The notes: generated from the sequence alone by a model not told the origin. Numbered from the stretch's first letter, positions 23,104 to 34,917 are shown. The stretch is DNA of 64,000 nucleotides from Mytilus californianus (GCF_021869535.1 NW_026262593.1:52192318-52256317), one strand, 5' to 3'. Numbers and translations: made by a program.

Positions 23104-23219
23104 ATCATAACATGTCATTTTTCTTATCAGATGTTTTATCAGCCCTCTAGCCTTCTGCTTGGGCTGATATTGAACCTTGAGCTGATAATACATCTGATAT
23201 AAAAATGCCATGTTATAAT
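23104..23219. repeat. Foldback element FB4
   Basis: Left arm 23104-23145 (CATAACATGTCATTTTT..., TTATCAGCCC) and right arm 23179-23219 (GAGCTGATAATACATCTGAT..., CCATGTTATAAT) are inverted copies with a few differences, around a 33-bp loop. A lone right-arm copy lies at 20192-20236. Confidence 0.7.
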
Positions 23220-23220
23220 C

Positions 23221-24196
23221 TGATAGTGAAGACTAATAAGGACAATAGATATCTGCACAACAGTAGGCGATTTAAAGCCTGTAACTCAGAGGACAGTTTC
23301 AAAAATAAAAATTCAGGCGTTTCTTTACTTTAACATCTCATGCAGTGATGATGAAAATGAACCTCAATTTAAAAAGAAAATTTTTTATTTTTTAGAAACA
23401 CAAAACACTTTTAAATTGTATATAACTTGTTGCTGCTAGGCATTTGATCGTATCCATCTGCAAAAGATTTGACTGTAGCCTGAACAATTTTCGAGGTGTA
23501 AACATTTGTCCAATTATCATGATTATACTTACAAAATATTTACGTGTCATGTACTGAATGGACTACTTAGAATAATTAAAGAGATAATGTTAAGGAAACG
23601 GATAAACAAGATGCGAATGATGGAACGGCGACCCAATTATTTCCCCCATTTCTTCAATGCAATTTTATCCAAACTGATGGGCAGATTTTTTATTCCCTAT
23701 ATGAGACTGCCAAATTTCAATTACTTTCTCATACTAGTAGACCCCTTCGTGTTTTTATTTTGGAGAATTCTTGAAGGGCCATGACCGGCATTTAAGAGGG
23801 CAATACTGTTATGAGGAATAAAAGGGTCATTTAATTCACTGTCTGGTTAAATCGAAAATAAAATTTGGACCATTTACTCAGACAATCTTTCACCCTATTC
23901 GTTTCAGAATCACTTAAAATTTAACAGAAGTTCAAAGTTGAATGAATACCCTTTAGATATACTACAAATTTAAGCATCTTTATATAATTTTCATCTCGGT
24001 ACAATATCCCATTTAAAAGGCGGAAGATTCACTAAGGGACTTTATTCGTGGGTACTGGACTGGTATCCTGTAACTGGGATTCTATTCCAGGTACCAAAGT
24101 GATATTCAAAGGGATATATTTAAAAGGTAAAATTCATTTGAGAGTGGTCTGGATTAATATATGATAACTGTTAATAAAATTTTGAATTTTCAAAAT
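23221..24196. other. No assigned feature
   Basis: A 92-codon frame at 23506-23784 has many aromatic residues and no recognisable domain. I do not call it a gene. No repeat was identified. Confidence 0.5.
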
Positions 24197-24290
24197 ATTA
24201 AGGATTTTCTTCTCCATGAAAAGATTACGTTTGCTGTATTTAGCAAAACCTTTCGAAATTGTGGGTCCTTAATGGTCTTCAACTTGCACT
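24197..24290 (-). repeat. Family B fragment, copy 8, inverted
   Basis: In inverted orientation it shows the GTTGAAGACC, CAATTTCGAAAGGTTTTGC and CAAATACAGC order seen at 46.89-46.96 kb. It lacks the GACTCATCAG part. Confidence 0.6.
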
Positions 24291-24330
24291 AATTAATTAA
24301 TATCTTTTCAAGGATTGTCTACGAAAAAAT

Positions 24331-24478
24331 ATGAAAACAACACGACATAAATTTCATGCGTCCTGAGCGCTTTTCTGGATTTACCTTAATCAGGAACGCT
24401 CAAAGTAGAATATTTGAAAGCCAAGGATGTACATGTAGTATAAGAAACAAATCAGTTGAAGAGCTATATGAAAAAAAG
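24331..24478 (+). repeat. Family C element, copy 3
   Basis: ATAAATTTCATGCGTCCTGA, GCGCTTTTCTGGATTTACCT, CAGGAACGCTCAAAG, ATTTGAAAGCCAAGGATG and GTTGAAGAGCTATATG. It is the most complete C copy here. Confidence 0.8.
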
Positions 24479-25280
24479 AAACGAAATAGCAGCCAAATCC
24501 ATTAAGATCAACTTATATGATCAAAAAAGGCCCTTTTAGTTTTATATCACCGGTTATGTAATGATGATCAACAAGGCACAATTTTAGGTGATTGTTTCGT
24601 TTAAATGCTGAACGATGTTCACAATTCAAGGATGTTTTGAATAAAATTTAACCCGGTTTTTAAAATGACATTTTTTAATTTACTTTAAAGGAACAGGAAG
24701 CGCGTTATTATTCAAGAAGAATTGTGTAGAATCTATGTTTTTGTTAATTTTCAATTAATTTTTGATTTGTTAACACAAATAGACAAGACATTTGAAGAGG
24801 CCATTGGGAGAACGTCAGGATAAATATCAATTTTTATAAATACACTGCAACCTGAAATGTTTAATAAAATATTCATTAGGAAATGACGTATATATAGATT
24901 AATCAAATATCTACAATACTTTTTTTGATGATAACATTCTTAAACGTTTCATAAAACTTGTCAGTCTTATAATTTAGAATAAAGGAATAAAGCACCGTAA
25001 ATTTGGTATTCAATCACTACTTCCTGGTTGCAATCGTGCACACAAGGACAGTTCTGTCTAAGAAGAAGTAATTTTGACATACATCCGTTTGATTTAAAAT
25101 TTTTACTTAAAGAAACCTAGTTCTTTAACTTTACCTCAGGTTAAAACGAGGCTGGAGATACCAAATAGAAAAAATAGAATAAACACTTGTAAGTTGATAG
25201 AGACCGACAAAAGCAAAGCAAAATCGAAACATTACGAAAATACAAATAACAGTCTCATAAGCACTTCATTAAAGAATAAA
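24479..25280. other. AT-rich stretch, nothing recognised
   Basis: No family or coding sequence was identified. Confidence 0.5.
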
Positions 25281-25380
25281 GACTGAGCAACACGATCACA
25301 ACCAAAAAAAGAAAGGGTGATCCTAGGTGTTCCGGAAGGGGAAATATGTCCTGCTTCAGATGTTGCACGCGTCGTATTTA
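25281..25380 (+). repeat. Family G repeat, copy 2
   Basis: GACTGAGCAACACGATCACA, AAAGGGTGATCCTAGGTGTT, CCGGAAGGGGAA, TCCTGCTTCAGATGTTGCAC. Confidence 0.6.
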
Positions 25381-25454
25381 CCTTAAGTTCAACTAAAATG
25401 GTTTAACTTCATGTTATTCTCCTTTTGATACAACTTATTGCTACTGTAACAAAT

Positions 25455-25510
25455 GTTCTGCTCTTTGGTCGGGTTGTTGTCTCAATGACACATTTCCCTG
25501 TTTCTATTCT
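25455..25510 (-). repeat. Family F fragment, copy 4, inverted
   Basis: TCTGCTCTTTGGTCGGGTTG, TTGTCTCAATGACACATT and TCCCTGTTTCTATTCTC correspond to the inverse of the F copy at 16.26 kb. Confidence 0.6.
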
Positions 25511-25628
25511 CTATTCTGAATTTCAAATAATATTTTTAACTATACATTTTCTCAAGTAAAAATTTCGAACAGTCAAACGTACACCTTATGTATTCATATA
25601 CATATATTTAATTCCTATCAACAAAAAA

Positions 25629-25762
25629 AAGTGAAATAATAAAAATACCGAACTCTAAGGAAAATTCAAAACGGAGAGTCCCTTATTAAATGGACAAATC
25701 AAAAGCTCAAACACATCAAACGAATGGGAAAACAACTGTCATATTCCTGACTTGGTATAGGC
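25629..25762 (-). repeat. Family A retroelement tail, copy 8
   Basis: Common 3' end. It stops just past CTTGGTATAGG, the same 5' breakpoint region as copies 4 and 10. A separate fragment of the A core, CTGTAGCAAGTCAGGAATAT, lies at 25918-25937. Confidence 0.8.
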
Positions 25763-25950
25763 AAAAGTCATATAATTAGAAATTAACGAGGCTGTAACGG
25801 TAAGTTCACAACGGAGAGCTAAATCAACATTGGTGTTTAAATTTCTAAAAACAATTGATTGTATAAACATAACCTTGGCGAAATAAGTAAATGGGTAATC
25901 AATTCTTTGGAATATGCCTGTAGCAAGTCAGGAATATTATTAGTTACATA

Positions 25951-26072
25951 GTGTGCTAGTGACCTAATACGATATATATGGGGTCAGTAAATTTCATATG
26001 GGGTGAGAGCGAGCTCGAACCCCATATGAAATTTACTGACCCCATATATATCGTAGTAGGTCACTAGCACAC
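25951..26072. repeat. Near-perfect foldback element FB2
   Basis: Left arm 25951-26003 and right arm 26020-26072 are each 53 bases. They are inverse copies with a single mismatch (CTAATACG against CGTAGTAG). The loop is TGAGAGCGAGCTCGAA. Arm ends read GTGTGCTAGTGACC and GGTCACTAGCACAC. If transcribed, this would form a 52-bp duplex. I see no target-site duplication. An A-core fragment ends about 13 bp to the left. Confidence 0.9.
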
Positions 26073-26723
26073 TGTGGTGCGAATTTATCTTACCGACTCT
26101 TTAACATGTGGTATTTAGACTAGTGGCCTATCAAATTGATGAAGTCTTCAATATAAAGAACCTGCTTCCAATGGTCTATACAAAAACAAAAGCCAACAAT
26201 AACAACTTGTTACTTTTAATGTGCTTTCTGCATATATTTCAATTTCTTCGTCTGTTGTCCGGGCGAAACGTTTCAGATTTTTCCACAACTTCGTGTTGTT
26301 TTTATAAAGGGACGTAACACCACTACCAACCTTGTATGGAAATAGACCACGCCTACTTACCCCATAAAAAATATCTCCACGCGGTCGCTTTTAACCAATG
26401 ATATTTCTAGAAATGTATAGGAGGTAAGATAATGACAGATATTTTCCTTTCCATTCGTTCCGTAGGTTGATATAGTCAAGCGTTATATTTTGACATGTTT
26501 TATGGATTTCTAACTGAATTTACTTTAGAGTTCGGTATATTTGTTTTGATCAATAGTTAACTTAAAAATATTAAGACAAAAATAAAACTGGAAATACATT
26601 GCCTCTCACGTCTGTGCTAGAAAATATAATATATATAAAAGAGTTAATATTTCCTCGATGTCAATATAAAAACAAAATTACATTTACATACTTAAAGATA
26701 TCAAAAATGTTTTGTCCATTACA
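26073..26723. other. No assigned feature
   Basis: ATCTTACC near 26088 and GGTAAGAT near 26423 form a short, distant inverted pair. No gene or family was identified. Confidence 0.45.
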
Positions 26724-26928
26724 TACAAGTGAGAGGTTTAGCTAGCTATAAAACCAGGTTCAATCCACCATTTTCTACATAAGAAAATGCCTGTACCAAG
26801 TCAGGTATATGACAGTTTTTATCCATTCGATTTGATGTGTTTGAGCTTTTGATTTTACCATTTGATTAGGAACTTTCTTTTTTGAATTTTCCCCGGAGTT
26901 CAGTATTTTTGTGATTTTACTTTTTATG
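26724..26928 (+). repeat. Family A retroelement tail, copy 9, longest
   Basis: CAAGTGAGAGGTTTAGCTAG, ATAAAACCAGGTTCAATCCA, CTGTACCAAGTCAGG, and the CGGAGTTCAGTATTTTTGTG end. This copy shows the full tail module. Confidence 0.85.
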
Positions 26929-28221
26929 ATCAACAACATAATAGTGCAGGTCCAAGGCATCGTGTCATTCATTACACCGTCTTCACGTAAGGGTTACTAC
27001 GCTTATTTTCACAAGAATGTTTTGCAATGTATATGGTGAATTAGAAAAGTAAACAATAATGGTACAGTTTATGCATTTGAGTTTGTTATTCACAATTCTT
27101 TTTGATTTATATGTCAATAAAGTATTTATATTTCACTTTAAGAGAAACATTACGCAGTTTATGAAATTGTTTATGTTTGTCAATTATTTTCTTTAGATTC
27201 GTATGGCAATAAAGTATTAAAATTTAAACATTCCATTATCGAATTGTGAACTATATCCTTTTATATCTAGTTAATAGATTTTAGTTCAAGGACACATTAC
27301 ATAGTTTAGACTGTGACAGTAGATATGAAATAACAATTATAATATGACGCTCTTCTTTCGCCTTATACACAAAGTCAAAAAACAAAACATTTGGTGCACA
27401 TATATGACGTCACTATTGAGATTTCAACGTCAGTTAAAATTTGAACGACACCGAAAATCAGATCGAGCATTTATGATGGAGTTGCTTGCAAGGAAGTTAT
27501 ATTAAATCATTCTTAAAGTAAGCGTACATGTATTTGTACACTTTTTTGGTAGTGAAAGGTTTGTTTTGAAAAACGTTTTTGCTTATTCAAATCAAAATGG
27601 CTTCCTTTCTAACGTGTCTGATAGGTCCAATTCGAAGTAAAAAAGGTCTGAATTTTCCTATTATAATCGAAATACATTTTTCGTGTTATGTTCTAAGCAC
27701 TGTTTTTAACAGGGAAATGCATTATATTTGAAAACATTTTATTCAACGCTTGGTATGAAAATAATGACAGATATAATACCTGCTCTATTTGAATTAGCGC
27801 GGAGCGTCACATAAAATAATAACATCTTAACTTAATTGTAGTTTTTATAAGAAATGTCAAAGAATAACAATTATCGAATTGATTTTATCCCCGGATAAAA
27901 AATAACTTTTCACAGACAAAATAAGCAATTCTCCCGTTTATATTAAATTAGCATTGTTCAGACCAAAAGTTGTTAAAGTTAATTTGGCATGATATCGGAA
28001 TTTCATCAGCATGAACTAAATTTTTTCAACATTTAGAATGCTGTCGTAAGAATGGGAAAAACTGCTAATAATCGAAGCACTGTAGTGAAGTTGTCAACGA
28101 TAAATCCGCCTTTTGCAATATGTATTATTCAGAGGTTATCGAAATCCATCATGACTTTCGGTGTACTTCGTGTTGCTTAATCGTTAATTTCCTGTGCAAT
28201 ATTTTGCGCATAGTTATTCTA
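26929..28221. other. AT-rich stretch, nothing recognised
   Basis: A TGACGTCA palindrome lies at 27404-27411. This is too little to call a promoter. No gene was identified. Confidence 0.5.
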
Positions 28222-29712
28222 CACAGTAGATCGCTTGTTTTCATTGTTGTTTATCTATCAACAAAGTCGCTCGTTTAAAGTGTAAGTAATTACACTGAAA
28301 CACATTTGCAGTATTTCTTAATACACAGTTGCTTGATTTCATTATATTTAATATAATATAATCGTTCGTTTTAAGTGTCTCTTATATATCAACACAGTCG
28401 CTCGTTTTTGTTGTCGAAAATCTATCAACACAATTTTATTGTCAGATTTTTTATCAGTGTTTCTAATGTTTAACAGTTGCCCGTTTTAAATGTTTCAAAT
28501 TATACAGTCGCACGGTTTCCGTATTTCTAATCACAAGTTTTCATTACTACAATTATGGTTACACAGCCGCTTGTTTTCAAATATTTTCAATGATTAAACA
28601 GTCGCTTGTTTCCAGTATTTCTAATGATTACACTGTCACTTGTTTCTAATGTTTCTAATGATTGCAATGTAGCTACGTGTTTCTTATTATTACAAAATTT
28701 CTCGCTTTTAGAGTTTCTTATGATTACATTTGATCGTTTTCAATGTTTTTGATGATTACACTGTCGCTCGTTTGCAGTATTTCTAATGATTACACTGTCA
28801 CTCGTTGTAAGTGTTTCTTATCATTACAAAATCTCTCGTTTTTAGAGTTTCTATTGATTACAATGACACTCGTTTTGACTGTTTCTAGTGATTACACATT
28901 TGCTCATATAAGTAATTCTAATGACGACACAGTCGTTCCTTTTCAGTGTTTTTTATCATTATTACTCAGTTGCTCGTTTTCAAAGCGTATAATGATGATC
29001 TTTCGTTTTTCAGAATTTCTAGTTATTACACAGTCGCTCCTTATGAGTGTTTATTTATTACATGGTCGCTCGATTTTAGTGTTTTTGAGAATTACACAGT
29101 CGCTCCTTATGGGTGTTTAAATGATTACACAGTCGCTCCTTATTAGTGGTTAAATGATTACACAGTCGCTCCTTATGAGTGTTTAAATGATTACACAGTC
29201 GCTCCTGATGAGTGTTTTAATGATTTCACATTCACTCCTTATGAGTGTTTAAATGATTACACAGTCGCTCCTTATGAGTGTTTAAATGATTACACAGTCG
29301 CTTGTTTTCAGTATTTCTAATGATTACGCTGTAGCTCGTTTTCAGTGTTTCTTATCATTATTACTCAATAAGCGTATAATGATTATACTGTCTTTCGTTT
29401 CAATATTGCAAGTAATTACACACTCGCTTGTTTCGAGTGTTTTAATTTAATGATTACTCAGTTGCTCGTTTTCAGTGCTTCGAATGATTAATCTGACGCT
29501 CGTTTTCAGTGTTTCTAATGATTATACTCTCGCTCGTTTGTAGTGTTTCTATTGATTATAAGTCGCTCCTTATGAGGTATTAATGATTACACAGTCGCTT
29601 GTTTTCAGTATTTCTAATGCTTACACTGTCGCTCGTTTTCCCTTTTTCTGATAATCACACAATTGTTTTTTTTTCAGTGTGTGTTGTGATAACACAGTCG
29701 GTCGTTTTCTCA
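28222..29712 (+). repeat. Minisatellite of 33-35 bp units, about 43 copies
   Basis: Units follow GATTACACAGTCGCTCG, then a TTTTCAGTGTTTCTAAT-like half. Flanking units are diverged in sequence and length. At 29099-29290 the units are nearly uniform at 33 bp, using CGCTCCTTATGAGTGTTTAA. The 33-bp length keeps a frame open, which explains the 125-codon reading at 28743-29120. That is not a gene. Confidence 0.9.
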
Positions 29713-29805
29713 TTCTAAGTCACTTCTTCAGGCAAAGCTGACCTTAAATGAGTTTGACTATTCTTAACTCCTTTTGGTCAGTTAGCGTCTAACGTTTCTA
29801 CGCAT

Positions 29806-30090
29806 TCATACATACCTGGCTTTCAAATGCTTGGGTTGAGTGTTCGTGATGAATTGAAATCTGGAAAAACACTCCGGAAGAACGACATTTATAAGTGTTA
29901 TTTTATTTTTTCGTTCTATGAGAGCATATATACTTAGCTGACAAGAAAGATATAGAAAACATTTATTGTGGAAAGGATTTTTACTTGAAGCAGTTCCTAT
30001 GTATAATTTTGTTTCTGACGATTTTGTCAGGTCTAAATTGGAAACCAATGAATCGGACAATACTAACACGTTCATCTTACAATTAGCCAT
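29806..30090 (-). CDS. Possible coding exon or relic, unrecognised
   Basis: A 94-codon minus-strand frame; the open region extends about 13 codons further upstream. The first half has a soluble-protein composition, with motifs such as MANCKMNVLVLSDS and SSETKLYIGTASSKNPFHNK. The second half is ordinary. A CTTTCTTGTCAG that could be an acceptor lies inside the frame. The opposite strand is also open at 29966-30148, which weakens the case. No domain is recognised. Confidence 0.22.
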   Translation of the reverse strand: MANCKMNVLVLSDSLVSNLDLTKSSETKLYIGTASSKNPFHNKCFLYLSCQLSIYALIERKNKITLINVVLPECFSRFQFITNTQPKHLKARYV

Positions 30091-31363
30091 TTCAGAATCT
30101 GAAGCATTTTGGGTAATATTTTCAAAAGTTTACACCAAAACCTCGTGATTGGTTAAAAATATCCTAAACGACGGAAATTCAACATACGTGTTTTTTTTAT
30201 TATTTTTTTTATTTTGGGTAAAATCAATGAAATAACCCATACAGCTTTTAAATCTGAAACACCGTATTGTATGGATAGCACAAACAAATGTCAAGAACAA
30301 ATACAATTCCCTTGTCAATTTACACATAATTTACTGTGCAAACCGCTTTGCGACTTGCAAACATATGTCAGATTTGATAAATGATTGATTACTTAGAAAT
30401 TTCATTATTGCAATAATAAATGATTGATTGTTTATTAATTTCATTATGGCAATTATTAATGGTAGATTGCATTTGAAAGATTTCAATACCTTAATAAATC
30501 CATTGGTATGACATAAAAAATGCACATGTCTGAACATTTACTATGTTTACATTCAATTCTGATTTTTTTAATTATTTATGGGAATTTAACAACAGTGATG
30601 CAAAATCATATATCACTACAGCGATTTTGCGTTAAATGACATCACAACGACCGATCGGTACTGCCATGACAAAAACTCACTTTAGTAAAAAACTTGTGTC
30701 TTGGCGATCTACATCCATTTTGAAGAACCTAAATTTTCCGCATATTTTTTTAGTGTCGAAACAGAAAATATTTGAAGTTACAGACCAAAGGAATTGCTAA
30801 GTAGACGTTATTGTGTTTAAGCACGGCCATTCGTTGAAAGTCCCCGAACTCGAAAGTGGTGCATAAACAATCTTATCCCAAATCGTACTGTGTTTGTTCC
30901 TAAAATTGACATAACAAAATAAAACTAGAGGCTTTAAAGAGCCTGTGTCGCTCACCGACATCTTCATTTTTTGGTAAAAATCATCATGAAAGGGCAATAA
31001 TTCTATAAAGAGTTAGCTGATAATATCAGTCATATTGACATAATTGTAGATCTTGTCTTGCCGATCATTTTAACTACATAAAGTTTCTATCTAGTATTAT
31101 AGTTTTCAAAATAATAAGCAAACATGCAAAAAAAAAAGGGAAACATTTTCATTAAGGGGCAATAACTTCAATAAGGAGTCAACTGACAATTTCGGTTATT
31201 TGACTTACATGTATTGGTAGATTTTGACTTTTTGATCTTATTAGTTTTTAAAAGTTTCTTTTTATCTATTATAGTTTTTAAGATATAAGACAAAAACGCT
31301 TATAAATGGTAAAAATCGTCATTAAATAGCAATAACTCCAATAAGGAGTCGTCTGATGATTTC

Positions 31364-31469
31364 ATTTGTCTGTTGGTCTTTTTCTGTTTTAGCCATGGCG
31401 TTGTCAGTTTATTTTCGACTTATCAGTTTGAATGTCTCGGCCTTTGGTATATTTCGCCTCTCTTCTTCA
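31364..31469 (+). repeat. Family D tail, copy 2, nested in P
   Basis: TTTTAGCCATGGCGTTGTCA, CGACTTATCAGTTTGAATG, TTTCGCCTCTCTTC. Host P sequence GATTTCA resumes as GCCATGTTGACCTATTGG after it. Confidence 0.8.
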
Positions 31470-31509
31470 GCCATGTTGACCTATTGGTAGATCTTGTTTT
31501 GCTTATCAT

Positions 31510-31624
31510 AGATATAAGAAGTTGTGGTATGAGTGCCAATGAGACAACTCTCCTTCCAAGTCACAATTTGTAAAAGTAAACCATTATAGGTCAAAGTACG
31601 GCCTTCAACGCGGAGCCTTGGCTC
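31510..31624 (+). repeat. Family E fragment, copy 3, nested in P
   Basis: AGATATAAGAAGTTGTGGTA, GAGTGCCAATGAGACAACTC, AAAGTACGGCCTTCAACGCG. Host P sequence CTTATCAT continues as TGTTTACTAATAAA on the other side. Confidence 0.8.
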
Positions 31625-34067
31625 ATGTTTACTAATAAAAATTTCCCTGTCTCTATTATAGTTTTAAAACAATAGACAAAATTGAAAAAAAAATGATAAA
31701 ATTTGACATTTAAGGGCCATAACTCCTAGAAGTCATCAGAAGTTTTGACGTAAATGGACAGCATTTAGATGTCAACGTTCCCAATATTTTTGCCCATGTC
31801 AGAATTTCTGTATTCATAGCGGTTTTCAAGATAATAGACAAAACTTGCATTTTATCCCTATGTTCTATTTCTAGCCATGTCGGCCATCTTGGTTGACAGT
31901 CAGGCTTATTGGACACATTATTAAAACTATATAGCTCAATAATAATTGTGGCCAAGCTTGGTTAAATTTTGCCCAGTAGTTTAAGAGGAGAATGAGAAAT
32001 AATTCGAAAAGCCCATTTGGCCTTTTGGCCAGGTAAGCTAAAAACCGGCATATGAGACATTAACTTGTTCACATAGCACCCCTTTGTTATGGTAAATACT
32101 GTATCTGTATCGCATTGCCCTTGTCCTACATCATGTACATATCAATAAAGTAACAGTTTAAACAATTGAATTAAAATTGTATAGTTGAAAATTAATGAAA
32201 TGGAAAATAAACGAAACTTTCCACATGTTATTTGTGAATTTTCAATAGATTATATATTGCTTCACGGTAATTTCTAAGCTAAAAAACAGAAGTACGATTT
32301 ATTGTTAACAGATTTAATGCGATTATCTTATTTTATTGGCATTTGATTGAGGATATTCTAAAAATGAACGCGTTGAATACGTTTAAACATTGACTTTATT
32401 TACATCCCTATAGAGTATGAATCACGGGAATTTTATTACTGCGATGCAAATCAGTATCACTACAGTAATTTTTCCGTTCAGTGACATCACAACTACCTAT
32501 CGTATCTATCATGACAAATACTCGCTCCAATGTCAAAATTGATTTTTTCGGCATTCATTCTTTTTGAAGGAATACAGTTTTTTTCCGACATTTTTCATCG
32601 AAACAGAAAATATTTTATGTCACGGACCAAACGAATCAGTAGACGATAGGTCAGTAGGGTCAGTCGTTGAAAAGTCCCGAAACCCAAAATTGGTGTATAC
32701 ATAGCCTACTGTGACTCAAACAACAGACAGACAAACGTCATCAGTTTTAGTGTATTTCATTCCGCACTATTTCCTATATTTGATATAACAAAAAAACCGG
32801 CATATACAACATTAATTTAAATCTTTTTATACGACTTCCCCTTTGTTATGGCCATACATTGCTTTATTTCTTAGCTTGTTTCTTTCGTTTTCATTTGTTT
32901 GCAATCTCAGCAAATTAGAAACATGATTCAACGCTAAAAACAGTCTTACATAATCAGCTTATTCTAGCTTAATCTGTACCATTCTAGCCTTTTCCCTACA
33001 TGCATTTGCGACAGGTTTATGCCTCATTAAAATTTAACATTTCTTCTTTTGTTCTAATTACCTATCAAGGATTATTTTTTTATATTATTTAAGTTAAAAC
33101 TTAATAAAAATTAAATTTTATACAATTAATCAAAATAGAAAAGAAAAGAAACTTTCGACATTTAATTTGTGAATATTTTATATATTGTGTTAAATGTCCG
33201 CGGTATTGTTTTTTAGTTGACAACAGAAGAACGATTTGTGGTAGCTAGATTTAATGCGATAAGCTTTTTTTACTGACATTTGATTGAGTCGATTCTTAAA
33301 TTCTTAAAAAGCATATGTTGAATAAGTTTAAACATGAATTGACTATATTTACATTCTGCCATAAAGATTATAGTTGATGGGAATAATATGTGACGCAAAA
33401 TCTTTATCACTACAGTTATTTTCATTCAGTGAAATCACAACTACTGATCGAAACTGCATTGCCAATACTGGCTTTCATGTCAAACGTATTGTTTTGGAAA
33501 CATAGTATTTGAAGGATTGTTCCCCGCAATTTTTACATGGCTTCCCTTTTGTTACGGCAGGTACTCGTAATCAATTGCTTTAGTATTTAGTTTGTTTCGT
33601 TCTTTTTATTTTTTTTGCAATCTCAGGAACATACTACTATATATAACACTAAAAACATCCAGACATCATCATCCTATTCCAGCTTATTTCTATAATTGTA
33701 ACAGATTTATGCCTAATACAAATTTAACCTATTTTCTCAAATTCTACTGACGTATCGAGGATTATTTTGTTATATAATTTCAGAGAAAACTTTCAATCTT
33801 TTTATTACTAAAAAAATTAATAATTTCAAAATCAATGAAAAAAAGAAACGAAACACTTGACATATTGTTTAGTGATATTTAACAGATTATGAATTGATTC
33901 ATGTGTCGGTAATTATTTTGTCAAAAACAGAATAACGATATGTTGTTAATAGATGTAATCGGATTAGCTTATTTTACTGTCATTTGATTGAGTAGATTCT
34001 AAAAATGTGGAAAATGTAAGAGTGAATTGCAATTAACCGTTTTTAAAGTACATTACTGATATTTTAT

Positions 34068-34204
34068 TAGTCTTTAGTTTTCTATGTTGTGTCATCTGTG
34101 CTATTATTTGTCTATTTGTCTTTTTAGTTTTGGCAATGGCGTTTTCAGTTTGTTTTGATCTATGAGTTTGACTGTCCCTCTGGTATCTTTCGTCCCTCTT
34201 TTAT
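34068..34204 (+). repeat. Family D tail, copy 3
   Basis: GTCTTTAGTTTTCTATGTTG, a GGCAATGGCGTTTTCAG core, and TATCTTTCGTCCCTCTT. It is inserted in the local duplication, since the second copy at 36.9-37.05 kb lacks it. Confidence 0.8.
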
Positions 34205-34271
34205 TGTAATAACGGTTTGATAATTGTAGAAAGTATCTCAATGAACTCTCCATTCATGAAGAGAAACTATC

Positions 34272-34302
34272 CAACTGGTACAATTTTCAATTGTACCAGT
34301 TG
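34272..34302. other. Perfect 14-bp hairpin
   Basis: CAACTGGTACAATT at 34272-34285 and AATTGTACCAGTTG at 34289-34302, with a TTC loop. It sits between a D tail and the X element. Its role is unknown. Confidence 0.6.
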
Positions 34303-34310
34303 TGTTTTAT

Positions 34311-34582
34311 TGTAGGTGGACAATCATATGATATTTTAGGGGAGGGGGAGGGAGGAGGAACGGGAGGATTTTTTTTCCGAATTGCATATTCATTTGCATC
34401 TGTTGCTACGCAAGCTTATCTATTTTCATTTTTGTACATAATCGTTTCCTGCATTTTGCACTATATAGAGTTTTACCCTATCTTGTGCAAAGTTATTTAT
34501 TTTCTGTTCTTACCAGGCCAATGTATTCATTTTTAAAACCCACCTGGCACTCCCCCTTAAAATAAATGGTTGACCGCTAAGT
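34311..34582 (+). repeat. Family X element: G-rich start, T-rich core, C-rich end
   Basis: Begins around TAGGTGGACAATC and a purine-rich run at 34339-34367. The core is an irregular T-rich repeat with ATTCATTTG / ATTTTCATT words. It ends with AAAACCCACCTGGCACTCCC. It is absent from the paralogous block at 37 kb. The 81-codon frame across it is repeat sequence. Confidence 0.55.
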
Positions 34583-34917
34583 GATTTTTCCGAATACGTC
34601 CTTTTCCCATTGATAGCAAAAAATATTCATTCTACTCGTTTGATCAACTTACCTTCCAGACTCTAAAATCATAATAACGTAGCTGTTCATCCTAATCATA
34701 TATATTATGTAATATTTTTCATTTGACAACAATAATAAATCAACCTATTAAAACGTACAAGAAAAGCTGGAATGATGTAATTTGAAAGTACATTTGCCGA
34801 TGTCAATTAATAATAACTTCCGCAAAAATCATACATGATTAGCGCATGATCACAGAATAAAATGTTTAAACAAATCTGTTTTTTATTTATTAGTTTACTG
34901 TTACGTATAAATTATTT

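Larger units (their letters stand above)
30923..32044 (+). mobile_element. Family P multi-unit element, copy 1, with nested insertions
   Basis: Starts ACTAGAGGCTTTAAAGAGCC / TGTGTCGCTCACC and ends GGCCAGGTAAGCTAAAA. The body has four degenerate units of about 170 bp, each with GCAATAACTCCAATAAGGAG and a later TCTATTATAGTTTT. The final domain has GCCATGTCGGCCATCTTGGT and TTGTGGCCAAG. D and E pieces are inserted at 31364-31469 and 31510-31624. It has no coding capacity. Confidence 0.8.

Noticed and set aside
27400-27440. TGACGTCA palindrome as a CRE-type promoter element
   Set aside because: A single 8-bp match with no start site, exon or other promoter motif nearby.
28743-29120. 125-codon open frame
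   Set aside because: It runs through the minisatellite. A 33-bp unit keeps any frame open, so this is a repeat artefact.
28222-29712. Possible CRISPR array
   Set aside because: The units are contiguous tandem repeats without unique spacers, and the sequence is eukaryotic in character.
34339-34367. G-quadruplex candidate in a G-rich run
   Set aside because: Runs of three G occur, but the last loop is longer than seven bases and the run belongs to a family X end. Not strong enough to report.
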